From 2-01-FULL-49-22 sp036507655 (lineage in GTDB: Bacteria > Patescibacteriota > Saccharimonadia > Saccharimonadales > UBA10212): DNA of 36,959 nt. Shown in pieces: positions 16,808-24,531 of the stretch; position 1 is the first letter of the stretch; each line of letters starts with the position of its first letter. Location: NCBI GenBank assembly GCA_036507655.1, contig DATCIS010000032.1, positions 1-36,959 of the forward strand, written 5' to 3'. The position numbers were made by a program, and so were the translations under genes. The notes below the pieces were generated by a model. It made no database searches and was not told the DNA's origin. It saw only the letters and a list, made by a program, of their open reading frames with translations.

Positions 16808-19800
16808 ATGCCAGCAGTATACGACCCCGAACAATTAGACCAAAAAGAGCGGACCAGTGGCAGTTCACCGCCAAGCAACGACAGCCTGAGGCGCACTAGT
16901 GGTATAAACCCTGATGAAGAAAAAGCCATTGATGAGCGGACCAAAGATCCCAAAGAGCTCAAAAATGCCGAGAAACCTACCCAACCGCACGAAGACATTG
17001 TTGGCAGCGGCTATACCGGACAGGGCGCTCACAGGCCTTCACGGTTCCGCGGACTGCTTAGAACCCGGCGCCGTAAAGTTTTGTTTGGCGGCGGGTTGCT
17101 GGCAGTCCTTGTCACAGCCGCCATAGCCCTGTTCATTTCCCTAATCCCTCTCAAAATCCTGCACATCGTAAATAATTTGCAGGATCGCTTCTATGCGACG
17201 GCTGAGAACTCTATGGAGAAAGAAGTTGACCGCCTATACAGCAACTACCTCAAAAAGAAAATCAGGCTGGGAACCTGCAAAAAACAAATCGACAGTTCTT
17301 GTAACCCGTTTACAGCCGGTGATTCGTTGGTTACAAGGCTGTACCGCGGATGGAGCAACGGTAGGCTGGAGGATAAACTATGGGAAAAGTACGGAATCCG
17401 AGTTAAGGTCAACAGAGCCGGCGGCGTTAATAGCTACGAACTTCAGTTTAAAAAACAATCAGTTGGGGTAGCGCTTAGAAATAACTTTATAAACGGCTCC
17501 GCCACGATTGATGAAATTCTAATAAACGAAGGAGTTATGACTTCGGCTACCCGCAATGAGGTACGGCAAGCCTTTCGGCTGGCACTGGCTGATGAAAGCC
17601 TCTATAAAAAAGCAATGTACCGCATCAAGGTCGGCAGGTTGCTGGAAAATAAATACGGTATTAAAAGATGTATTATCGGCTGTAAGTTGCGGGATAATTT
17701 TGCCGACTGGAAAGACGATAAGAAGCGGGCTTACAAAATGTATCTGTCTGACAGGGTACTTAAGCCGCGGGCCCAGATATTCGGCCTAATGGTTGATTGT
17801 ATTCTTACACCCGGTCTTTGTAACGACATACTCGATACGAAACCCGGACCCTATCAAGCAACTGTCAGCGGCTGCACCGGCGGCTGTACCGATGGCGGAG
17901 AACCTTTAAGCGACACTGAGCGAAACAAAATCCGGGCTGAGCTGCTTAGGGTGTTAGCCAGCCAGTTCGATAGCGACCCCGTCAAGCTTCGGCAAGTTTA
18001 CGACGATATTTATAAAAACGGTTTTTCAAGATATTTAGCCGGCTCAATCATTGAAAGAATCACGGGCACCAAAAGTAAGGATGCAGGCAACGGCAGGCTC
18101 CGGGTGGCCGCTAGTTTTGTAGCTGAAAAGTCTAGCAATGCCATACCGGTAATCGGGCAGATGATTTTGGCCGCCCAGATTGTCGACATTGTCAATAAGC
18201 TCCCGGAACTGATACCTAAGCTGGTTTATATTTCTAACTCTACCAGCATGGTTCAGCTCTATACAATGTATCGGATAGATGCCGACGAATTGAAAGAAGG
18301 TAATGTCGATGCTGAGATTTTGGGTACATTTGTGGACTCGCTTGGACCCGGCGATCACACTATTCCAGGCGAAGGCGAGAACCAAATCGGTGGAAACGCT
18401 GGCGCAGAACAGACACCGCTTTATGGAGCCTTACTTAGCAGCACCGGAGAAAAAACTAAGTTTTATAGCCCAATTGCAGATGTGTTTTCGCCCCACGTAA
18501 GCGCCCAGCAAGCCACCCCGACAACCACTACCTACCTATGCAAGAATAACGATGGGGTAGAGTACCCCGTCAAGGCAGGCCAGTTAACCTGTGATGAGTT
18601 CGATTTGCGCTCCAGAACAAGACTGGCAAGCCTCAAGAGTATCACTGATGCTCTAGGCCCTATCTGGGTGGCCCTGGTTAAAGCCGCTGACTTAATAAAT
18701 GGCGCGGTTGGCACTGCGATTGATGTACTGATTGGTGCTGTAGAGAGGTTCCTGGGATGCAAGCCGATAATAACGCTCTTTGGAAAAGAAATTAAAAATC
18801 CTCTTTGCGACGCTCTGAAGGCACTCATAGGACCATTTGTAAGCGCACTATTAGATTTAATAAATCCGCTGGTTAGTACGCTGGCAGGGGCACTTGGAGG
18901 ATTCTTTGCCGATATTTTGGAGATAAACGCCAACCTAATTTCCGGCGATATGAGCGGTGGCCGAACGTTTGACCTGATGGCTGGCGGCGCTGATATATCA
19001 GGAAACGAATTTGCCAATCACGGGCTCGGCGGAGTGGCTTTAACCGAGCAGCAATTAGCCGAAAACCTCTACTACCATGAACAAAACAAGCTGGCAGAGT
19101 ATAAAAATCAGTCTATATTCGCCCGGATGTTGGACACCGAAAGTAAATATTCGCCCGTCTCTAAGCTAGCGTTGGCATTACCATCGAATTCCCAAGATGC
19201 CACATTTAGGATTCGGTCGTTCTTTGCCACCAACCCAATTAATAAAATCTTCGGGGTCTTCTCTAATTTGTTGAGTTTTGGTGGCCAAGCTGGTGCAGCC
19301 ACAACCCAAGTATTTAAAGATCCGTTCGGTGTTTTGCAATACGGCTACCCACTCGATGACCCGGCCTTCAGCGAGTTTAACGGCGACCCGGAAACATATT
19401 GGAATACTAACTGTACTACCGAGCCCGGAAGTCCTAATCTAACCTTGGCATGGAATGAGTACGCCGGCAGCGAAGAGAGCCGCGACCCGATTACTTTCAT
19501 GCCTACCAATAGAAAGCCGCCGCCTGGTTCCAAGCTGGCACAAATCAGCCCGTACGGCACAAACCGCTGTCTGCTGATCCAAGCGGCAGTTGGTAGCGCC
19601 GGCGCCGTATTCACCGACGATGTTCTGACTCCTGAGGAACAAGCCGATGCCAACTCAACAAGCGGAAGCACTGGCGGAATTAGCGTTGGCACCGGTAGTT
19701 GCAATAGCACAGTTGACCAAAGCCCGGGCGATGTTTCTAACCCTAACGTGGCAAGATATTTAGACCTCATAAGAAATTCCGCGCAGGGTCTGTCGCGCCC

Positions 19801-19972
19801 GGATTGCGTAAGTCAATTCACTCAGTTTTGCAGCGTGGGTGTTCCTAACGACTGCGTGCACCAATACTTTGCCGCTTGCTCTGACAACTGTGTGCCGTTT
19901 AATGGTGAGATCCGGGTTAAATATCGCGACCCGCCTAACGCTGGCAACACAATAAGCATAAAAGTGCAGTAG
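16808..19972 (+). CDS. Large single-anchor extracytoplasmic protein of the T4SS operon
   Basis: A 1054-residue protein I do not recognise. Residues 1-85 are charged and cytoplasmic-looking, ending in a basic patch (RFRGLLRTRRRK); one helix follows (about 91-113, VLFGGGLLAVLVTAAIALFI). The rest is apparently outside the membrane, with repeated Cys pairs (CKKQIDSSC, CIIGCKL, CTGGCTDGG) that suggest disulfides, and hydrophobic but Gly/Ala-rich stretches at about 440-470 and 610-715 that may be amphipathic or membrane-inserting. The C-terminal 200 residues are again Cys-rich (six Cys in the last 70). It starts 17 nt after virB4 and is followed after 5 nt by the wall hydrolase gene. By position it could replace VirB8/VirB10-type bridging components or act as a surface adhesin; neither is shown. 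Confidence 0.75.
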   Translation: MPAVYDPEQLDQKERTSGSSPPSNDSLRRTSGINPDEEKAIDERTKDPKELKNAEKPTQPHEDIVGSGYTGQGAHRPSRFRGLLRTRRRKVLFGGGLLAVLVTAAIALFISLIPLKILHIVNNLQDRFYATAENSMEKEVDRLYSNYLKKKIRLGTCKKQIDSSCNPFTAGDSLVTRLYRGWSNGRLEDKLWEKYGIRVKVNRAGGVNSYELQFKKQSVGVALRNNFINGSATIDEILINEGVMTSATRNEVRQAFRLALADESLYKKAMYRIKVGRLLENKYGIKRCIIGCKLRDNFADWKDDKKRAYKMYLSDRVLKPRAQIFGLMVDCILTPGLCNDILDTKPGPYQATVSGCTGGCTDGGEPLSDTERNKIRAELLRVLASQFDSDPVKLRQVYDDIYKNGFSRYLAGSIIERITGTKSKDAGNGRLRVAASFVAEKSSNAIPVIGQMILAAQIVDIVNKLPELIPKLVYISNSTSMVQLYTMYRIDADELKEGNVDAEILGTFVDSLGPGDHTIPGEGENQIGGNAGAEQTPLYGALLSSTGEKTKFYSPIADVFSPHVSAQQATPTTTTYLCKNNDGVEYPVKAGQLTCDEFDLRSRTRLASLKSITDALGPIWVALVKAADLINGAVGTAIDVLIGAVERFLGCKPIITLFGKEIKNPLCDALKALIGPFVSALLDLINPLVSTLAGALGGFFADILEINANLISGDMSGGRTFDLMAGGADISGNEFANHGLGGVALTEQQLAENLYYHEQNKLAEYKNQSIFARMLDTESKYSPVSKLALALPSNSQDATFRIRSFFATNPINKIFGVFSNLLSFGGQAGAATTQVFKDPFGVLQYGYPLDDPAFSEFNGDPETYWNTNCTTEPGSPNLTLAWNEYAGSEESRDPITFMPTNRKPPPGSKLAQISPYGTNRCLLIQAAVGSAGAVFTDDVLTPEEQADANSTSGSTGGISVGTGSCNSTVDQSPGDVSNPNVARYLDLIRNSAQGLSRPDCVSQFTQFCSVGVPNDCVHQYFAACSDNCVPFNGEIRVKYRDPPNAGNTISIKVQ

Positions 19973-19977
19973 GCTGC

Positions 19978-21213
19978 ATGATGAAGAAAGTATTGTTTCT
20001 AAAATATAAGGCGATGCAGTTAATGTTCCCAAGCATCGCTTTGTTTTTCGGTTTCACATCTGTTAGCCCGGGCCTGGCTGTAGCCATTAGCCAGTCCGAA
20101 CTCCACAGCATCTATAACGACTCTGTTTGGTACAAGATCGGGCAATCAACTCCTGATGACTCCCTATTTTGTCTTGGCGGACCTGGGGGCAGCGGGCCTT
20201 TATATGGGCCCTTTTTCCCGAAAGTAGCCGATACGGCTACGTTGGCTCAATATATCAAAGATTATATATCAACAACTAGGCCAGATTCTCCATTGATAAA
20301 TCTAGCTTCGGCTTATGTCGGTTATGGACAACAATATAATGTCAACCCGGTTTTAGTTCTGGCAATCACCCAAAAAGAGACTAGCTTAGGAACCGCCGGT
20401 TACGCGAACCCGCCGAAGTATAATGTCGGGAACATAAGAGGCGACAGTGGTGACGGTACTGGATTTAATAGCTATAGCGGCTATCAAGATGGTCTAAAAG
20501 CAATCTTTGAGCTTATTAGCGGGCCTCTCTATTTAGGACCGCCTTCCAATGACACAACCATAGCTCAGGTCATGAGAACCTACGCTCCCCCATCCGACAA
20601 TAACGATACAGTGGGCTATATAAAATTCATAATGGACATAATGAAAAGAATCCTAGGATCGCTGCCTGAGGGCAGTGATCCGGCTAACAATCTTTGTACG
20701 CCAGGTAGTAGTCCGCCGGGTACTGTCAATACTGATGGATATGCTTTCCCGGTTGGCCCTCAAACAAAGAGCGCAGGCTATAATTTGCCTTGCGGAAAAT
20801 TTACTTGCCACTGGGATGGCTCGCCAGCAGCCGACATTATCCGCCCGAATATCGATGGGGCGCCGGTCTATGCCATAACTGACGGTGAAATAGGTAGAGT
20901 CAATCCTGCATATGGCGGAGTACCTGGTTGCTCAAGCATTAATCTGGCATCCTCTCTAGACGGTTATCAATATTGGTATGGCCATTTACAAAATCCGCTT
21001 GTTCGACAAGGCGATATAGTTAGAGCCGGGCAGAAGATTGCCGAAGTAGCACGCAGTTCGTTCGGCTCAAGATGTTGGGGAGGTACGCCTCACTTGCACA
21101 TAGATAGGGGATGCATAGTAAATGGTATAAAACAGCCCGGAGGCTATGAAAACTGCCGCGATCCTGGTTTAGTAACATTGATTGATAAATTATGGAGTGA
21201 ATTGCCAAACTAA
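19978..21213 (+). CDS. Exported peptidoglycan hydrolase: glucosaminidase-like plus M23 peptidase
   Basis: A 411-residue secreted two-domain wall hydrolase. A signal peptide covers residues 1 to about 35. Residues about 90-215 resemble a glucosaminidase or lysozyme-like fold (VNPVLVLAITQKETSLGTAG with candidate catalytic Glu, then YNVGNIRGD and GYQDGLKAIFELI). Residues about 250-400 are an M23 (LytM-type) metallopeptidase: zinc ligands His278 and Asp286 in TCHWDGSPAADI, YWYGHL, and the HLH motif at His372-His374. One half would cut glycan strands and the other peptide cross-links, opening the wall for the apparatus as VirB1-like or CwlT-type enzymes do in conjugation systems. Starts at 19978 and 19981 are both possible; the gene lies 5 nt after the 1054-aa protein gene. 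Confidence 0.88.
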   Translation: MMKKVLFLKYKAMQLMFPSIALFFGFTSVSPGLAVAISQSELHSIYNDSVWYKIGQSTPDDSLFCLGGPGGSGPLYGPFFPKVADTATLAQYIKDYISTTRPDSPLINLASAYVGYGQQYNVNPVLVLAITQKETSLGTAGYANPPKYNVGNIRGDSGDGTGFNSYSGYQDGLKAIFELISGPLYLGPPSNDTTIAQVMRTYAPPSDNNDTVGYIKFIMDIMKRILGSLPEGSDPANNLCTPGSSPPGTVNTDGYAFPVGPQTKSAGYNLPCGKFTCHWDGSPAADIIRPNIDGAPVYAITDGEIGRVNPAYGGVPGCSSINLASSLDGYQYWYGHLQNPLVRQGDIVRAGQKIAEVARSSFGSRCWGGTPHLHIDRGCIVNGIKQPGGYENCRDPGLVTLIDKLWSELPN

Positions 21214-21221
21214 GGAGGCGT

Positions 21222-21644
21222 ATGTCTAAAAAACGATTAATAATACTCGCTGCGTTTTTAGTCGTATCAATAATAGCGGTGTTTGTACTTATTACTGTAA
21301 CCAATAAATCCCCCCTTGAAGAACCAGACCCAGATAGAGTAGATATATCAATAAGCAATACGGCTGAATTAAGAAGCATCCTGTTGACGCAGCAATACTA
21401 TACAGTAGTCAACACTTTAGCTGATTACATTCAATCAACCATAAACCCTAAAGTGAAAAGGGTTGAGATTGTAGGGGTCCCGACCATAGCAATGAATGGC
21501 AATATATCATTAACCCTTAAAATAAGGCAGCCGGACAAGCAGTTGACAGTTGAAATCGATAGATCGACATACTTTGACAAGATTATTCTAAAAATCCCTC
21601 AAGACAAATATGAGGCTACCATCCCAGTTTACACATCTCTATAG
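21222..21644 (+). CDS. Small membrane-anchored extracytoplasmic protein, function unknown
   Basis: A 140-residue protein with one N-terminal helix (about residues 6-27, LIILAAFLVVSIIAVFVLITV) after a basic start (MSKKR), and a soluble outer domain with alternating strands (VKRVEIVGVPTIAMNGNISL and QLTVEIDRSTYFDKIILKI). No family is recognised. A strong AAGGAGG ribosome site lies 6 nt before the ATG, the best in the operon, so it is probably made in excess over its neighbours. It ends the rightward secretion operon, 8 nt after the wall hydrolase gene. Confidence 0.75.
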   Translation: MSKKRLIILAAFLVVSIIAVFVLITVTNKSPLEEPDPDRVDISISNTAELRSILLTQQYYTVVNTLADYIQSTINPKVKRVEIVGVPTIAMNGNISLTLKIRQPDKQLTVEIDRSTYFDKIILKIPQDKYEATIPVYTSL

Positions 21645-21693
21645 CGTGCGAGGTTGACTTTGTTTTCTGTAGGGGTATAAGGTTGTGGGAATA

Positions 21694-21735
21694 ATAGCTC
21701 ATAGCTGACAGCTGTTAGCAGTTAGCCAGGCGCTA
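21694..21735. repeat. Heptamer repeat array at the recF 3' end
   Basis: Six consecutive 7-nt units, beginning ATAGCTC, ATAGCTG; the first five fit NNAGCNN. The array ends inside the recF stop codon (21733-21735). Neighbouring units also form a G-T-containing hairpin (GCTGACAG with CTGTTAGC). Same unit class as the arrays at 22793, 23166, 31794 and 31885. Confidence 0.6.
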
Positions 21736-22788
21736 GCCCAGTGTTATAAGATTGTGGCGCCCGGAGAAGTATTCGAGAACGGTGTCGGCGTCGGTAGTTG
21801 TTATAATTGTCTGTTGGTTTTTGAGATGGTCTACCAGGTGGTGGCGGCGGGCTCCATCGAGTTCGGAAAAAACGTCGTCGAGCAGAAATATCGGTTTGGC
21901 GCCGCGGACTTTTTCGATTAAACCGAGTTCAAAAATCTTTAAAGCGATTAGCAGGCTACGGATTTCACCGCGCGAGGCCGTAGTTTGGGTTGGTTGTTTG
22001 TTGAGATACAGCACAAAGTCTTCGCGGTGCGGGCCGTAAGCCGTAAAGCCGCGCTCGAAATCCGACAGTTCCGCAGCTTCGAGCTTTGAAAGTAACTTAC
22101 TTGAATAATTTGCGATATCAAACGGAGAGTCATACACCAGCTCGACCTTGAAACGCTTGTTGGCAATCTGGCTATAGCTTTTACCTATGTTTTTGTTGAT
22201 GCCTTCGACAAGTTCTTTACGGGATTGGGCAATTTGTGCGCCTAACTCACTGAGTCGAATATTCCATGCGAAAAGCTGTTTTTTGGCAGATGAAGGATTT
22301 TGTTTTAGTAGAGCATTACGCTGCGCCAGCGCACGCCGATAATTATTAGACAGACTTTTAAAGCCGGCTTGTGTCCGTTCCAAGACATCGTCGAAATACT
22401 CACGCCTAAAGTCTGGCCCGCGACTGATTAGTTGCAGGTGGCTCGGCTCAAATAATACAGTTGGCTCAGTTTTCTCCAAACTTAGACGTTTAAATGGCTT
22501 GCCGCCTATATTGAAGGATTTGAGCGCCTTACCATTTTCTCTGACCAGTCTGACGATTCTCTCCTGAGAGCCAAAATAACCGTCTAGCCGTGCCCAAGAA
22601 GCGGCAAATTTAACAAGCTCAGTATCTTTTGCCCGGAATGATTTACCGGATGCCAAAACTAAAATAGCTTCGAGCAAATTGGTTTTACCGCTGGCGTTAG
22701 GCCCTATGACGATGTTGACGCCACTATCAAATTCGAAACTATCGTCTGAGTATGAGCGGAAGCGCTGCAAGCGGATAGAATCAATCAT
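21733..22788 (-). CDS. recF: DNA replication and repair protein RecF
   Basis: A 351-residue SMC-like ATPase that helps load RecA at gaps through the RecFOR pathway. It starts MIDSIRLQRFRSYSDDSFEF, with Walker A GPNASGKTN (Lys35), the family's FEPSHLQLISRGPDFRREYFD segment, and Walker B LLDDVFSELD (residues 302-311). The length is normal. It belongs to the conserved dnaA-dnaN-recF origin block but is separated from dnaN by the inserted four-helix-bundle gene. Start ATG 22788 has no Shine-Dalgarno site and lies 5 nt from the heptamer array. Confidence 0.96.
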   Translation of the reverse strand: MIDSIRLQRFRSYSDDSFEFDSGVNIVIGPNASGKTNLLEAILVLASGKSFRAKDTELVKFAASWARLDGYFGSQERIVRLVRENGKALKSFNIGGKPFKRLSLEKTEPTVLFEPSHLQLISRGPDFRREYFDDVLERTQAGFKSLSNNYRRALAQRNALLKQNPSSAKKQLFAWNIRLSELGAQIAQSRKELVEGINKNIGKSYSQIANKRFKVELVYDSPFDIANYSSKLLSKLEAAELSDFERGFTAYGPHREDFVLYLNKQPTQTTASRGEIRSLLIALKIFELGLIEKVRGAKPIFLLDDVFSELDGARRHHLVDHLKNQQTIITTTDADTVLEYFSGRHNLITLG

Positions 22789-22792
22789 AAGC

Positions 22793-22827
22793 GAGTCCCG
22801 AGCTAAGAGTCCTTAGCTGGGAGCTTC
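22793..22827 (-). repeat. Left heptamer array of the four-helix-bundle cassette
   Basis: Exactly 35 nt, five 7-nt units. Read on the minus strand all are of NNRRCTN type except one (NNAGCTA), for example TTAGCTC and GGGACTC. The array encodes the last residues (LPAKDS) and stop of the four-helix-bundle protein and ends 4 nt from the recF start codon. It is inverted relative to the array at 23166. Confidence 0.65.
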
Positions 22828-23162
22828 TTTATAAAACCCATCAGGAGTCTAGAGACTTCGTCGGTTAAGCTTAGTAGTTTTGCCTGCTCCTCTTGTGCTA
22901 TATGACCTAAGTCAGGAGCGATCAAAAGCATAGACTCAACCTCAGCTAAAGAACCCTTACCTATAAACAGGAAGTTCTTAAATGCCTTATCGCTACGCCG
23001 AGCATACCCTTCCGCAATATTGTTCGGGATTGATAAAGCTGCGCGTAGAATTTGATCACGAAAAGAAAAGTCCTTTATATCCTTAAAAGATTCGTGAATT
23101 TCAATGTAAAGAACTTTGGCTTTTTGCCAAACTATCAAATCTTTAAATGATTGTGTAGCCAT
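22803..23162 (-). CDS. Four-helix-bundle protein (23S rRNA intervening-sequence protein family)
   Basis: A 119-residue helical protein of the 'four helix bundle / S23' family first seen inside intervening sequences of 23S rRNA genes. Diagnostic segments are FKDLIVWQKAKVLYIEIHE near the start, FRDQILRAALSIPNNIAEGYAR (residues about 33-54) and FKNFLFIGKGSLAEVESMLLIA. Its molecular role is unknown; relatives include the Avd accessory proteins of diversity-generating retroelements. It interrupts the usual dnaN-recF adjacency and is bracketed by two inverted 35-nt heptamer arrays, so it looks like an inserted cassette. No ribosome site is seen before ATG 23162. Confidence 0.9.
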   Translation of the reverse strand: MATQSFKDLIVWQKAKVLYIEIHESFKDIKDFSFRDQILRAALSIPNNIAEGYARRSDKAFKNFLFIGKGSLAEVESMLLIAPDLGHIAQEEQAKLLSLTDEVSRLLMGFIKKLPAKDS

Positions 23163-23165
23163 GTT

Positions 23166-23200
23166 TGAGCTCTGGACTCTAGGCTCTAAGCTCTCAGCTC
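23166..23200 (+). repeat. Right heptamer array of the four-helix-bundle cassette
   Basis: Exactly 35 nt: five perfect-length 7-nt units, each fitting TNRRCTC (for example TGGACTC and TAAGCTC). It starts 3 nt before the four-helix-bundle gene on the minus strand and runs into the dnaN stop codon (23194-23196). It is inverted with respect to the array at 22793. Confidence 0.7.
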
Positions 23201-24279
23201 CGGAGCGGCATTATTAAATGAAGATATTTAGAATCATCTCCGCTCCGGATGATGCAGGGCTCGAGCTTGCCGTTAAAACAAAACTCAACTAGATTACCGG
23301 AAAAAGCGTTTAGGGCATCGATTAGGTAGCGCGAGTTTAGCGTCACTTCGCCACTACCTTTAACTTCGGCATCGGCGGCAGCGGTATTTTCGCCCAGCTG
23401 CGAAGCAATAGCGTTGATGCTGACTTTTTTGCCATCAACCTTGATGGTTATACTGCCGGCGGCCTCGCGGGCAAACAGGGCCGAGACTTTAGCGATGTTT
23501 AAGAAGTCACCTCGTGATAGTTTAGCAACCGTACCGAACTTGTTTGGAATCAGTTTACGGTAGTCCGGGTAGTTGCCTTCGATTAAACGGGCTACGAGCG
23601 TTATGTCACCGACTTGAAACAGCACCTGTTGGTCGTCATGTGTCACTACAACTTCTTTATCAGTATCGGAAATTATACGCAGCAAATCATTGGCCGCGCT
23701 GGCAGGCACCAAAAAACTAACCGAGGCTTTATTTTTAGCCAGCTTGCGCTCGGCTAAGCGGTAGCTGTCGGTAGCCACGGCCATCACTTCGCCGCCGGAA
23801 GCGTGAAAGTAAACTCCCGTCAGCACTGGCCTAGCGTCATCGCTGCTAGCCGCAAAAACAACCTGTGAAAGCGATTTTTTGAGATCACCAGCGGCAGCCT
23901 TCCAGGTGCTACCGGCGGTTATGGCCGGCATGACAGGGAAGTCGTCGGCGGCTATACCATTGATGGCTGATCTATACTGGTCGGTGGTTATATGAAGCTT
24001 ATTATCGGTCAGCTCAAGTTTGAGAACCCCCTCCGGCAAGCTAGCAACAAAGTCTTGCATCAGCCGGGCAGGGACGGTGATTGAGCCGGTCTTTTCGATC
24101 TTAGAACCTATACGGTGGGTGATGGCTATATCTAAATTGGTGGCGGATATACTTAGGCGATTATCAGCTGTTTGCAAAAGTACATTGGCTAGGATCGGCA
24201 GGGTATTGCGGGTGTTTGCTACGCGCGCGACTGTGTTAAGGGCTTTGGATAGATTTTCTTGTGTGACTTGTAGTTTCAT
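23194..24279 (-). CDS. dnaN: DNA polymerase III beta subunit (sliding clamp)
   Basis: A 361-residue clamp protein that rings DNA and tethers the polymerase. Three repeated clamp domains are visible; diagnostic segments are MKLQVTQENLSKALNTVARVANTRNTLPILANVLL at the start (written in part), VPARLMQDFVASLP, PVLTGVYF and YLIDALNAFSG, with the normal C-terminus YLHLIMPLRS. An AGGA ribosome site lies about 9 nt before ATG 24279. It is downstream of dnaA across a 252-bp gap holding DnaA-box-like sites. The last codon and stop are part of the heptamer array at 23166. Confidence 0.97.
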   Translation of the reverse strand: MKLQVTQENLSKALNTVARVANTRNTLPILANVLLQTADNRLSISATNLDIAITHRIGSKIEKTGSITVPARLMQDFVASLPEGVLKLELTDNKLHITTDQYRSAINGIAADDFPVMPAITAGSTWKAAAGDLKKSLSQVVFAASSDDARPVLTGVYFHASGGEVMAVATDSYRLAERKLAKNKASVSFLVPASAANDLLRIISDTDKEVVVTHDDQQVLFQVGDITLVARLIEGNYPDYRKLIPNKFGTVAKLSRGDFLNIAKVSALFAREAAGSITIKVDGKKVSINAIASQLGENTAAADAEVKGSGEVTLNSRYLIDALNAFSGNLVEFCFNGKLEPCIIRSGDDSKYLHLIMPLRS

Positions 24280-24398
24280 ATAATTAATCCTATTTAAATA
24301 ATAGTCTTATTAATTGGTGTTGGGGAAGATGGGTTTAAAATATCATTAAACAGATTAAAACTATCGGCAATCGTCTGTGTAAAGAAAAACTTAAAGTG

Positions 24399-24530
24399 TG
24401 TGGATGTTGTGCTGAAACTGGGTATAAAAATTACTTGACTTGTTAAGTAATTTAGGATTTTTGTGGATTGTGCGCGTAAACCAGCGAGTTCTACAAACCT
24501 TATCCATAAGCTTTTCACAGCTTCTCCACA
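24399..24530. other. DnaA-box-like cluster between dnaA and dnaN (candidate oriC part)
   Basis: Four box-like 9-mers compared with TTATCCACA: TGTGGATGT (24399-24407, reverse, two mismatches), TGTGGATTG (24462-24470, reverse, two), TTATCCATA (24500-24508, one) and TTCTCCACA (24522-24530, one). The adjoining stretch 24285-24360 is AT-rich and could unwind. The whole 24280-24531 gap is otherwise non-coding. Confidence 0.5.
24431..24450 (+). terminator. Hairpin of the CTTRAC/GTTAAG family in the dnaA-dnaN gap
   Basis: Arms TTACTTGAC and GTTAAGTAA with a 2-nt centre TT; all nine positions pair as plus-strand RNA with one G-U. The arms are followed by TTTAGGATTTTT. Both flanking genes are on the minus strand, where one A-C mismatch weakens it. 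Shares its core with hairpins at 2641 and 28261. Confidence 0.4.
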
Positions 24531-24531
24531 C

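Noticed and set aside
18532..19017. 161-codon minus-strand frame inside the 1054-aa gene
   Set aside because: Fully contained in a well-supported gene; composition (many Ser/Pro/Ala) is that of a shadow frame.
7593..21644. Integrative conjugative element
   Set aside because: No integrase, relaxase, coupling protein or att-like direct repeats are visible; the locus directly adjoins the origin genes.
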